This document shows positions 53,851-62,658 of a DNA stretch of 64,000 bases, piece after piece. The position numbers were made by a program, and so were the translations under genes. The stretch is from NCBI RefSeq assembly GCF_040096455.1, contig NZ_JBBMER010000007.1, forward strand, positions 62,001 to 126,000, read 5' to 3'. Below the pieces are notes generated by a model. The model ran no database searches. It was not told the origin of the DNA and saw nothing but the letters and a program-made list of their open reading frames with translations. Within the stretch, counting starts at the first letter, position 1; each line of letters opens with the position of its first letter. Source of the stretch: Lachnospira rogosae (GTDB lineage: Bacteria; Bacillota; Clostridia; Lachnospirales; Lachnospiraceae).

Positions 53851-55083
53851 TTAAAATAATTTATCAAAATCAACTTTTGTTACATCATCCCATATTGCAT
53901 TTCTTGTTGCATTATATAAATGTACATTATATTTTTTCAAATATCTTTCACTAAAAGCTAATGCTTCTATTGCAGTGTCTACATTACCCTGTCCAAAATT
54001 TTCATTTACATCTGGAGATTTATAAAAATGAGCTCCTTCATCCTGAGCATTCAAACCTAATGCTTTCATAGACATATCAACTCCTAATAGATATATATCT
54101 GAAAATCCCATATATGCCGCTATCTGAATAGCAGCATATACAACTGTTTCGCCAGTACATATTCCTTCTGATATATCTGTAGAAAAATCAAATTGTTCAT
54201 CTTCCTGCACAATTGCTATAAACTCATTCGTATTAGGCATCATATCAGATACTTTATAATGAGGATTAAATCTAATAAACTTATCAATATCATAGATTTG
54301 CTTTAACTCTTCCTGCATATTATCTATTAATAAATAATCTAATGCGACATAATAATCCGGTCTCCATTCTGTATCTTTAAATCCCAAGAAAATTCTGTTA
54401 ACGCCAAAACAAATTTCTTTATTTTTATATAAAATTTCCAAATCGCTCATTTGTAGACTCGGGCCATTTCCTATGATAAAGCATCTTTTCCCTTTGTGTA
54501 TATCCTTATATTTTTTCAATTTAACCGATAATTCTTGTTTTATTTTATTATTGTAACTTTCCTGTAAGTTTATAGTATCTACATTTTTCTCTGCCTTTCC
54601 TATCTTCTTTTCTAGAATTATCACACAATATTTTCCTGATGCATCACTTAAATTATCCACACAATTTATTTTTAAATCATTAAGTTTTTCCTTTAATAGA
54701 TTTAATATAGGATCTTCATCTGAAATTACAATTTTATCATATTTAGCCAACTCATTGTCTTTTATAATCTCCTCAATATTACAATAAAATGCCTCAAACC
54801 ATGGTGCAATGCCATAACTTTCAATATGATTTTTATTTAAAAATTTTTCTATTGATTTGCTTGCAGAGTATGCTGTTATGTATATATATGCCCCTTTATC
54901 TTTACACATATAATCATCAAATGATATTATATCTACGCCACCCAATTTTTTACCTATTTTAGATGGATCTGAATCAATAAATGCTTTTATTCTGTCTCTA
55001 CCAAGAAAATGTATTGCAGTTAATCCATTTTCACCCGCTCCATATAAATATATTTTATCAAAAATTTTATTGTTAACTTCCAT
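53851..55083 (-). CDS. Maf/DUF115 glycosyltransferase with N-terminal Rossmann-like module
   Basis: The product has 410 residues. Residues 1-~100 are the same small Rossmann-like module as in the proteins at 48239 and 50704 (KIYLYGAGENGLTAIHFLG; AFIDSDPSKIGKKLGG). Residues ~197-400 are a DUF115 domain (KGKRCFIIGNGPSLQMSDLE; ICTGETVVYAAIQIAAYMGF; LLGVDMSM), the sialyltransferase-like part of motility accessory factor (Maf) proteins, which transfer nonulosonic acids to flagellin. The N- and C-terminal extensions of full Maf proteins are absent. With the CMP-sugar synthetase next door, transfer of a CMP-activated keto-sugar acid is likely; flagellin as acceptor is inferred. Confidence 0.83.
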   Translation of the reverse strand: MEVNNKIFDKIYLYGAGENGLTAIHFLGRDRIKAFIDSDPSKIGKKLGGVDIISFDDYMCKDKGAYIYITAYSASKSIEKFLNKNHIESYGIAPWFEAFYCNIEEIIKDNELAKYDKIVISDEDPILNLLKEKLNDLKINCVDNLSDASGKYCVIILEKKIGKAEKNVDTINLQESYNNKIKQELSVKLKKYKDIHKGKRCFIIGNGPSLQMSDLEILYKNKEICFGVNRIFLGFKDTEWRPDYYVALDYLLIDNMQEELKQIYDIDKFIRFNPHYKVSDMMPNTNEFIAIVQEDEQFDFSTDISEGICTGETVVYAAIQIAAYMGFSDIYLLGVDMSMKALGLNAQDEGAHFYKSPDVNENFGQGNVDTAIEALAFSERYLKKYNVHLYNATRNAIWDDVTKVDFDKLF

Positions 55084-55097
55084 TTTTGCTTTTCCTC

Positions 55098-55976
55098 CTA
55101 CATTACATACTCTTTATAGCACCTGTCCGTATCAAAAATAATCCTATCTTCGTGATTATTTTTTTCATGCACTGGCACCATATAATTACCATAATATTTT
55201 CTTAATATAATGTCATATCCTGCTGGAACTGGTATAACTGTATTCTCAAATGGCACATATAACGTTTCATCAAAACAACTTTTAGGATATTTTTTATTAT
55301 TCATTCTCATCTGATCATAATAATATCCAACAATATCTGATGTTCCGTAGTTCTGAAGCGTTAACTGTTCAAATAACTGCTGTGCCTTTATATAATCGTT
55401 ACATAATTCAACTGTTGTATCTATATCAATAGCATACTGTTCTCCATTGAGTATTCCTCTTAATACCTGCGTTGGATTATTAATGCAATTAAACAACTCT
55501 CTTTGTACGATTTTAAACGCTTTATTAGTATGAACCTCATCATCCCATTCATCTATTGGAAATATATCTATAAATATTCCCTGATTAAACTCTGGCCCTT
55601 TATCTGGATATTCTATTGCTGTCGTTTCACTATTTCTAAGCTTGGAAAATATCCATGTCCTTCCACACGAATTATACCAATCCTGATAGTAATACTTTCC
55701 TGTGAATTCCTTTGGGGCTACTTGTTTTAACCTCTCATACTCATCTCTTAAAAGCCATACATCTATATCATCATCCCAAGGTATAAATCCCTTATCTCTT
55801 ATAGCCCCCAATAATGTTCCAAAAGCAGCATAATACTTTATATTATATTTTTTACAAACTCTATCCAATTCTGAAAGCAGATCTAATTCAACAGCCCACA
55901 CTTTTTTCATCTTATCAGTTATTAAATATCCATTTCTATACTCTTCTTTTAAGAAATCACTATTTATGCTGCACAT
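55098..55976 (-). CDS. LicD family protein
   Basis: The product has 292 residues with the LicD core YYAAFGTLLGAIRDKGFIPW then DDDIDVWLLRDEY (about 48-80), the nucleotidyltransferase-fold metal site that in LicD1/LicD2 and fukutin-type proteins transfers phosphocholine or phospho-polyol from CDP donors. ATP- and acceptor-binding parts are not clear by eye. It is the first of four LicD genes, 21 nt after the TagF-like gene. Confidence 0.88.
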   Translation of the reverse strand: MCSINSDFLKEEYRNGYLITDKMKKVWAVELDLLSELDRVCKKYNIKYYAAFGTLLGAIRDKGFIPWDDDIDVWLLRDEYERLKQVAPKEFTGKYYYQDWYNSCGRTWIFSKLRNSETTAIEYPDKGPEFNQGIFIDIFPIDEWDDEVHTNKAFKIVQRELFNCINNPTQVLRGILNGEQYAIDIDTTVELCNDYIKAQQLFEQLTLQNYGTSDIVGYYYDQMRMNNKKYPKSCFDETLYVPFENTVIPVPAGYDIILRKYYGNYMVPVHEKNNHEDRIIFDTDRCYKEYVM

Positions 55977-55997
55977 ATTTCTCCTTAATAAAATATA

Positions 55998-57512
55998 TTA
56001 TTGTCTAATGACATTAGTAAGATATTCATACACCTTTCTGCCACAGGAACCATCTAGATTTGCCGCTAATCCAGCTTCTTCTTCCATTTGCTTTTTCTTT
56101 ATTACATCAAGTCTGTTAAGTACCAAATCATCTATAAAATCTTCTAATATATATTTTTCTGACTCATAGCAGCCGTAAAAATCACGATTATTTAATTTCA
56201 TAAATACTTCTTCTGGTTTAACTTTATTTCTGGTCTTCAACATACTGTCTTCGTATTTAAGTTTATTATTTATTTTAAATACCGGCTTATTTATAACCTC
56301 ATAAAGTGCTATAACGGAACTATAATAGGAACCGATATAGGCATCTGAAACAGCTACTGCTCTTGAAATATCTGCTGTTTTATCATATACTCCGACATTA
56401 TTATTAATATAATAATCAACTAATGCTTTATACTTATCTGCGTATTCAGGGCGAAGTGCCTTTATTGTTGCATATAATAAAGGATGCGGTCTCCATACAA
56501 TAACAATATCATTCCTTGACAAAGCTACTTTAAACACACTATACAATTTATCTATTATATAATTGTCACTCTCTAGAAAATCCTCTATTGTTGTATTTAA
56601 TAACAGACATTTTTTATCCTTAAGATTAACATTCCATTCTTCTGGTGCTGACACATTTTGTTTATCTAATTCTATAATCTTATCAAATTTAGGTGAACCT
56701 AATGCCAGCACATTATCATAATACGGAAATTCTTTACACGTTTCTTTTGCCATATTAGATTGAACAATTATATAATCTGAACGATACAACAATGGAAGTT
56801 TATTGTAACCAGCTGATATAAACCCTGGATTAACGTAATAGGGTACATATACTAATTTACCACAATATTTTTTCAACTCTTCCGAATAGTAGATTGGATT
56901 AACTGTTGTAACTGTATTAAACTTATCAAAAGGATTATGCACAAATACCAAATCAGGTTTTTTTAATTTCAAATCATAATCATTAAAATCAACTATTGGA
57001 ATATCAGCTTCAAACAATTCTCCATCATAACAATATTCCCATTTATTAGTTATCCTGTCAGCTTCATAATATGGTATTGCTACAACAGATGTTTCGCAAT
57101 CCTTATCAGCTGCAAATTCTCTCCATATGCTTTCAAGACTATCCCACATAGAGGCTTTATATGGTAAAAAAGCCACCCTATATGTTCTTGGTATGCTATT
57201 TATGTCTTTTAATACAGCTGATATAACATCCGTCATCTGGCTTAATATATGTATATCAAGACTTTGTGTATATTCATATGCCAATTCGCAGAATTGTTCA
57301 AGATTAGATACTACGCTTAATTTCTCAATAGCCTTTTTATCTTTTTCTAATTCGATTTTTTCCAAGCCTTCACCAACTGCTATAACTGTTTCCTGACAAG
57401 TTGTTAAAATCTGCACTATTAAATTAACATCTTTTATATTCTGCAAATTTTCACATAGCTTAATAACTTTTTTTAATAATTCGTTATAACTATCCAAATC
57501 AGCCTTTATCAT
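55998..57512 (-). CDS. CDP-glycerol/polyol glycerophosphotransferase-like protein
   Basis: The product has 504 residues. The N-terminal ~115 residues are helical and charged. From about 120 there is a GT-B-type domain as in TagF/TagB/TarL: VAFLPYKASMWDSLESIWRE, LVYVPYYVNPG, ALGSPKFDKI, VIVWRPHPLL and the C-terminal DAYIGSYYSSVIALYEVINK, which carries the Ser/Tyr motif seen in this superfamily. It likely transfers a polyol-phosphate from a CDP-polyol, made perhaps by the fusion protein at 61227. No signal or membrane segment is seen. Confidence 0.82.
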   Translation of the reverse strand: MIKADLDSYNELLKKVIKLCENLQNIKDVNLIVQILTTCQETVIAVGEGLEKIELEKDKKAIEKLSVVSNLEQFCELAYEYTQSLDIHILSQMTDVISAVLKDINSIPRTYRVAFLPYKASMWDSLESIWREFAADKDCETSVVAIPYYEADRITNKWEYCYDGELFEADIPIVDFNDYDLKLKKPDLVFVHNPFDKFNTVTTVNPIYYSEELKKYCGKLVYVPYYVNPGFISAGYNKLPLLYRSDYIIVQSNMAKETCKEFPYYDNVLALGSPKFDKIIELDKQNVSAPEEWNVNLKDKKCLLLNTTIEDFLESDNYIIDKLYSVFKVALSRNDIVIVWRPHPLLYATIKALRPEYADKYKALVDYYINNNVGVYDKTADISRAVAVSDAYIGSYYSSVIALYEVINKPVFKINNKLKYEDSMLKTRNKVKPEEVFMKLNNRDFYGCYESEKYILEDFIDDLVLNRLDVIKKKQMEEEAGLAANLDGSCGRKVYEYLTNVIRQ

Positions 57513-57560
57513 AGTTAATCTCCAATATTTACCATTAAAACTTCTGCTTAATTGTTACAA

Positions 57561-58475
57561 TTATTCTGGTTTATAACCTAATTGCTGTTCTAATATAGTC
57601 TCCTGTTCCTTATAAAAAGGATATTCATGTGTCTCCTGTATTATTGGAGTCATATAGTTTTTCCCAACCTTTAAGCTCAACACTTTATCATACTCCCTAG
57701 GTATCGGTACTGTGATTGTTTCAAATGGCACTTCTATTAAATCATCAAACCACTCTTTAGGAAAATGAAAGCCTTCCTCATAAACAATTCTCCATAAACC
57801 TGTAACCTCATCTGCTTCATCTCTTGTATATATGCAGAATAATTTTTCTGTTAATGCCATTAGTTCTCTTTTTACAGGTTTTGTTCTATCAATATTTACT
57901 CCAGTTATATTTTCAACATTTTTAAGGAAATCTTCTACTTCTACCGGATCAGCATCTTCTGATGACATTGCATCTACAGCTCCAAGAATTATTCCTATAA
58001 CCTGTATATGTAATATTCTCTCTTCTTCATTCCTCGACAAATAATCCATTGGGAATATATCAATCCCCAATACATATGGACACCCATGAAATTTATCCAA
58101 TCTTTCTTTATTCATTGATACAGCTGTAGAATTAACAACTCTTACAATAATTGAATCATATTCTGGTTCTAAATCCATACATAATAATTTGTATTCATCT
58201 GGAAGTTCATCCTTTGCATATTTTATGAATTCATTAAGGTTATCTCTTGTCATTCCGATATCCATATCGTCATCCCAAGGTATAAAACCTTTATGTCTTA
58301 CCGCACCAAGTAATGTACCATAATCCGCAAACCAGGTTATATTATGTCTTTCGCATATTTCTCTTATAGTCTGTAACACTTCCATCTGTCCTGCCCAGGC
58401 TCTTTTCATCATTGATGAAACTTCAAAGCCATCTCTTATCTCTGTTTTAAAATAATCTTCAGGAAAATCTATCAT
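57561..58475 (-). CDS. LicD family protein
   Basis: The product has 304 residues with WFADYGTLLGAVRHKGFIPW followed by DDDMDIGMTRDNL. C-terminal ITVPIPREYDKVLSLKVGKN and YMTPIIQETHEYPFYKEQE are typical of the family. It is 48 nt upstream of the TagF-like gene. It differs from the 55098 protein in the insert after the metal site and so may act on another acceptor. Confidence 0.88.
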   Translation of the reverse strand: MIDFPEDYFKTEIRDGFEVSSMMKRAWAGQMEVLQTIREICERHNITWFADYGTLLGAVRHKGFIPWDDDMDIGMTRDNLNEFIKYAKDELPDEYKLLCMDLEPEYDSIIVRVVNSTAVSMNKERLDKFHGCPYVLGIDIFPMDYLSRNEEERILHIQVIGIILGAVDAMSSEDADPVEVEDFLKNVENITGVNIDRTKPVKRELMALTEKLFCIYTRDEADEVTGLWRIVYEEGFHFPKEWFDDLIEVPFETITVPIPREYDKVLSLKVGKNYMTPIIQETHEYPFYKEQETILEQQLGYKPE

Positions 58476-58517
58476 TATAACTTCCTTCCTTTGCTAAAAA
58501 CATCCATTATACATTAT

Positions 58518-59585
58518 CTACAATCTTTCTAATGCCTGTTTCATAGCTTCTACTAATCTATCATTATCTTCAAATGTTAATGCACCAAGATGTCCTACCC
58601 TGAATATCTTGTCTTTCAGATCTCCACCATTTGGACATATCCACATTCCATAATCACTTTCTAATAACTCAAATAAAGCATACGCTGATTTTCCATTTTC
58701 CATAATCATTGCCGTAACTGCATTCGATGGTGATGGACTAAATATTCTAAATGGTAAATCTTTTACTTTCTTTCTAAAATCTGCTGCCAGATCTGCTATT
58801 CTTTTATTCTCTGCTATTGCTCCTGCTTTGCAGAGTTCTTCAAGGCGTCTATGAATTTGTAATAAAATTCCGACAGCCGGAGTAAATGGTGTCTGTCCTC
58901 TTTCTCCATTCTTTAAAGCATCTGCCAAATTAAAATACATACTTCTGACATCTAAATTATATGCCCTGTCAACAGCTCTCTTATTCATAACAAGAACTGA
59001 TACTCCTGGTGGGACTGCAAGTGCCTTCTGCGAACCAGTAAGCATAATATCTATTCCTAATTCACTTAAATTAAGGGGCTCTGCTAAAAATGCACTTACT
59101 GCATCTACCACTAAAAATAAATTATTCTTTTTACAGAATTCAGACACCATATTTATATCGTATAATTTACCAATTGATGTCTCATGCATATTTATTAGGA
59201 AGCCTGTATAATCTCTGCCATCATATGGCTCAAGCATTTCTTTGGTAAGTGGTTCTTCCATTGGAACAGTTATTTCTGTATATGGTATCTGATGTATCTG
59301 ACATATCTGCACGAATCTTTTACCAAAACTTCCGCCATTAACAACAAGTACTTTGTCATCAGAAGTAAATGAATTCATAACTGCTGCTTCCATAGCTCCT
59401 GTACCAGAAGCAGTCAGAAATACAACTCTGGACTCTTCATCTGAAAATGTAAGTTCTTTCATCATAGCTTCATTTTCTAACATAATCTTTGAAAAACTTT
59501 GATTTCTAAAATATGGTGTTGGCTGTGCCCCAACTTCTAGTACTTCTTCACTCTCCTGCACAGGACCTACTGTAAAATTCAACAT
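58518..59585 (-). CDS. Class V PLP aminotransferase
   Basis: The product has 355 residues with FTVGPVQESEEV, TASGTGAMEAAVMN, VDAVSAFLAEPL and the PLP-lysine motif GIDIMLTGSQKALAVPPGVS (K of SQK about 192). The overall pattern is that of alanine-glyoxylate/2-aminoethylphosphonate transaminases (PhnW-like). No phosphonate-making enzyme lies in the window, so the substrate may instead be a sugar- or glycan-linked carbonyl, or aminoethylphosphonate made elsewhere. It overlaps the LicD gene at 59579 by 7 nt, which implies coupled translation. Confidence 0.82.
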   Translation of the reverse strand: MLNFTVGPVQESEEVLEVGAQPTPYFRNQSFSKIMLENEAMMKELTFSDEESRVVFLTASGTGAMEAAVMNSFTSDDKVLVVNGGSFGKRFVQICQIHQIPYTEITVPMEEPLTKEMLEPYDGRDYTGFLINMHETSIGKLYDINMVSEFCKKNNLFLVVDAVSAFLAEPLNLSELGIDIMLTGSQKALAVPPGVSVLVMNKRAVDRAYNLDVRSMYFNLADALKNGERGQTPFTPAVGILLQIHRRLEELCKAGAIAENKRIADLAADFRKKVKDLPFRIFSPSPSNAVTAMIMENGKSAYALFELLESDYGMWICPNGGDLKDKIFRVGHLGALTFEDNDRLVEAMKQALERL

Positions 59586-60424
59586 ATCTTTTCGCCCTCT
59601 TTACCTAAATCAAACTCTTGAAAATTCAAATCAACCTGCCTATTTTCCACTGATGGAATAACCATATAATCATCTCCATATGCATATCTCAGATAATTAT
59701 CCCAATCCTTAGGGCAATAGAACTTGTGTCCTTCAAATTCCAGTTCTGTTAATTCGTTAAAATATCTTAGTTCAAAACCATTAACATCTTCTATGCCGTG
59801 CCACCCTATAATTCCTACTTTTTTACAATTATAAATGGTATATTTTCTCGACATATATTCACTGACTTTGTATACAAATTTCCTAGGAATAATGCATACT
59901 ATATTCCAGCCTAATTTTACATACCATTTATTGGTTATATATCTGGCTGTTCTGGCATATAATGTCTTTCTGCATAATTTCGCTACTTTATTATGTATTT
60001 TCTTTTCTGCATTATTATCAGGTACACCATCACAAGGAAATATATCTAACCATATTCCACTTTCCATTTTCAGCCTATCCTGTCCTAATCTTACAGCTTT
60101 AGTTCCCTGCTTTCTTAATTTGCCATATAACCAGGGATATCCTTTATCCGTATTATAATTCTGAAAAAATATTCCCTGTGAAAGTTCTTTATTAGCTATT
60201 TCACAGAACCTCTCATAATCAGGTCTTAACATACGAACATCCATATCATTATCCCAAGGTATGAATCCTTTATGTCTGACAGCCCCTAATAAACTGCCAC
60301 CCTCTAAAATATATTTAATATTATATTTTCTGCATATTTTATCCAATTCAATCATCATTTCTAACTGAACATTATGCATTTTTCTTGTCTCTTCTTCATT
60401 CAAAACATACTTATCTGACATCAT
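59579..60424 (-). CDS. LicD family protein, altered metal motif
   Basis: The product has 281 residues with YILEGGSLLGAVRHKGFIPW and then DNDMDVRMLRPDY, so the second Asp of the usual DDD is Asn. A mid-section basic stretch (RKTLYARTARYITNKWYVKL) is unlike the other LicD proteins. GAGG lies 6 nt before the first ATG. Its 3' end overlaps the aminotransferase gene. Confidence 0.86.
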   Translation of the reverse strand: MMSDKYVLNEEETRKMHNVQLEMMIELDKICRKYNIKYILEGGSLLGAVRHKGFIPWDNDMDVRMLRPDYERFCEIANKELSQGIFFQNYNTDKGYPWLYGKLRKQGTKAVRLGQDRLKMESGIWLDIFPCDGVPDNNAEKKIHNKVAKLCRKTLYARTARYITNKWYVKLGWNIVCIIPRKFVYKVSEYMSRKYTIYNCKKVGIIGWHGIEDVNGFELRYFNELTELEFEGHKFYCPKDWDNYLRYAYGDDYMVIPSVENRQVDLNFQEFDLGKEGEKIC

Positions 60425-60437
60425 AGTATTCCTCTTT

Positions 60438-61181
60438 TTATTTATTATTTAAGATAATATACCAATGACTTGTTTCAGATAATTCCTTTTTATCTAACTG
60501 TTCAAAATAGCCTTCTTCTACTATATGAAGATCATCTGTTAAGCCGTTCATTAAATCTAAATATTCTTCTCTCGTTCTATATATCGCATCGTAATTATCA
60601 TCCAAACTATCTGACCATATATGATTTAAAGTTAATCTTTCCTTTACACCAACACTCTCTTCTATATAAACAACTGCCCCATCATTTAAAATATTCTTTA
60701 AGCTGCTATAACAATTTCTTAAATCCGAGTCATTTATATACATAGAAACTCCAGTAATGATAATTGTATCAAACTTATTTTTAGCTATTAATTCATTATT
60801 AAATATATCCTGAAAAGAAGAATTAATAAACTGTGCATTGGAATGTTCCTTAAATCTTTCTCTTGCCGCTTTTACCATTTCGATTGAAAAATCCGTTCCA
60901 ATATACTGACCGCATTTATCTATTACATTTTCTGCCCATCTTCCTATTCCACAGCCAATATCTAAGAATTTTTTATCAGTTCCAAGATTAAGATATTTTC
61001 CAACATAGTTCTTTTCAAATTCATCCCATTTTTTTGCATATTCAGGATTATTATCTCCAAGTAATACAGATGTGTATTGATTTTTTTCACCTTTGATAAA
61101 CTTCTGTGCTCTTTTATTGTAAAACTCTCTTATGTTGTCATTATTTACATCTACTTTGTCATTATAAATTCTATTGTTCAT
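60438..61181 (-). CDS. Class I SAM-dependent methyltransferase
   Basis: The product has 247 residues. Motif I is FLDIGCGIGRWAENV, then IGTDFSIEMVKAARERF (motif II) and FDTIIITGVSMYINDSD. It follows the LicD-linked fusion gene by 45 nt. It may methylate a sugar or aglycone of the glycan; family-level assignment only. Confidence 0.8.
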   Translation of the reverse strand: MNNRIYNDKVDVNNDNIREFYNKRAQKFIKGEKNQYTSVLLGDNNPEYAKKWDEFEKNYVGKYLNLGTDKKFLDIGCGIGRWAENVIDKCGQYIGTDFSIEMVKAARERFKEHSNAQFINSSFQDIFNNELIAKNKFDTIIITGVSMYINDSDLRNCYSSLKNILNDGAVVYIEESVGVKERLTLNHIWSDSLDDNYDAIYRTREEYLDLMNGLTDDLHIVEEGYFEQLDKKELSETSHWYIILNNK

Positions 61182-61226
61182 CTCTCATCACGCTTTCATA
61201 TATAACATTTAATTGTAATTTATTAT

Positions 61227-62579
61227 TTAATAAATAATTTTTCTCCATTTAATGAATTTTTCTGTGATATCAGTTATCGCTATGGATTCTCCCGCTGTTA
61301 GTTTATAAGCATTCTCTCCTAACTGGTGGATCTTGGCAATAAACTCACTAATCTCATAGCGAAGCCCATCTCCTATAAATTTAGGTTCATAATGTTCTAT
61401 TATTGATTCATCCTCATATCTTACATCAAACTTTTCAGTAAGCCACCAAGGTGATTGTGCAATCACATAACCTTTAGTTCCCGCGACTATCAACTGACCC
61501 TCAGATTTAACTGCCATTCCTACCTTTGCCGTTGCCATTGCATCTTTATAGCGGATCTGAACTTTTGTATAATCATCTGTTCCTAATTCATTATCCAGGC
61601 TGTCAAATGTAACGGACTGATAATTCTGACCCAATATTTTAATAATAGGCATTAACGCATTACCACCATACTCAAGAAATGCTCCACCATATTTAGGATC
61701 TTTTCGCTCTCTTGACTCAACTGTTGCTATTCTTGAAAAGCAGGCTTCAACATCTTTTATATCACCTATCTTTCCACTCTGTACAACATTAAGAAGCTGC
61801 TGAAATCCGGGACAATATGCTGCTTTAATAGCTTCCATTAAAACAACCCCTTGATTTTTAGCCAGATTATATAATTCAATACTTTCTTTCTTAGTAAATG
61901 CCAGCGGCTTCTCACAAAGAACGTGCTTTCCTTTCTTTAAAGCTACTTTTGCATATTTATAATGTGTTTCATGCGTAGAAGCTATGTATACAGCATCTAC
62001 TTTTTCAAGAAATTCATCATATTTATCTGTATATATATCTATTTCATATTCCGAACAATTCTTCTTAAACTGATTAACACTTTCTATATCCGGATTATAG
62101 GCACTTGTTACAATAAGTCCACTGGCATATCTTGCTTCTGCAACGAATCTTTCAGCTATACGGCCAGTTCCAACAAGTCCTACTTTTGTTATATTAAACG
62201 AACTGCTCCTAAGCATTGTCGACGATATATTAGGTGTTCTCTCCAGATATACCACTTTACAGAAGGCATTAAGATAATCAAATGTTCCAATCCAGTCAGA
62301 ACCTACGGTGAATATATCTACATTATATTTCTGTATATCTTCTATCTTCTGTCCTTCATGGTCCTCAACTATAATCATATCAGCAAGACCAGTATTCTTA
62401 ACATTCTCTATACGTTTCATAATTGGGTCAACAACATTAAGCTTTCCTCTCGCCTCATCAAAATGCTCAGTTGTTACTCCGACTATAAGATAATCGCCCA
62501 ATTCCTTTGCTCTTTTCAGCAATTTGTAATGTCCCTCATGAAATAAATCATAAGTTCCATATGTAATTACCTTTTTCAT
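61227..62579 (-). CDS. Cytidylyltransferase-oxidoreductase fusion (TagD-like + Gfo/Idh/MocA)
   Basis: The product is 450 residues from MKKVITYGTYDLFHEGHYKL, with GGAGG 4-5 nt before the ATG. Residues 1-~130 are a TagD-like nucleotidyltransferase: the HxGH motif in FHEGH and ISSTMLR near 122-128. Residues ~135-450 are a Gfo/Idh/MocA domain with VGLVGTGRIAERFV and VLCEKPLAFTKKE. The natural reading is a bifunctional enzyme that reduces a keto- or aldo-sugar phosphate and links it to CMP, giving a CDP-polyol. The order is reversed compared with separate TarJ/TarI-type pairs. The LicD and TagF-like proteins encoded nearby are likely users. Confidence 0.85.
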   Translation of the reverse strand: MKKVITYGTYDLFHEGHYKLLKRAKELGDYLIVGVTTEHFDEARGKLNVVDPIMKRIENVKNTGLADMIIVEDHEGQKIEDIQKYNVDIFTVGSDWIGTFDYLNAFCKVVYLERTPNISSTMLRSSSFNITKVGLVGTGRIAERFVAEARYASGLIVTSAYNPDIESVNQFKKNCSEYEIDIYTDKYDEFLEKVDAVYIASTHETHYKYAKVALKKGKHVLCEKPLAFTKKESIELYNLAKNQGVVLMEAIKAAYCPGFQQLLNVVQSGKIGDIKDVEACFSRIATVESRERKDPKYGGAFLEYGGNALMPIIKILGQNYQSVTFDSLDNELGTDDYTKVQIRYKDAMATAKVGMAVKSEGQLIVAGTKGYVIAQSPWWLTEKFDVRYEDESIIEHYEPKFIGDGLRYEISEFIAKIHQLGENAYKLTAGESIAITDITEKFIKWRKIIY

Positions 62580-62658
62580 TTTATCCTCCATGATTACCGT
62601 ACACTAATCAATCCATAAACATTCGATTATTCTAAAGATTAATGTGTATCCATAACAT

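Noticed and set aside
61962..62546. Long plus-strand frame (194 codons) inside the TagD/oxidoreductase gene
   Set aside because: It is rich in Tyr, Ile, Phe and Cys as expected of a frame opposite an A+T-rich gene. The minus-strand gene has clear domains.
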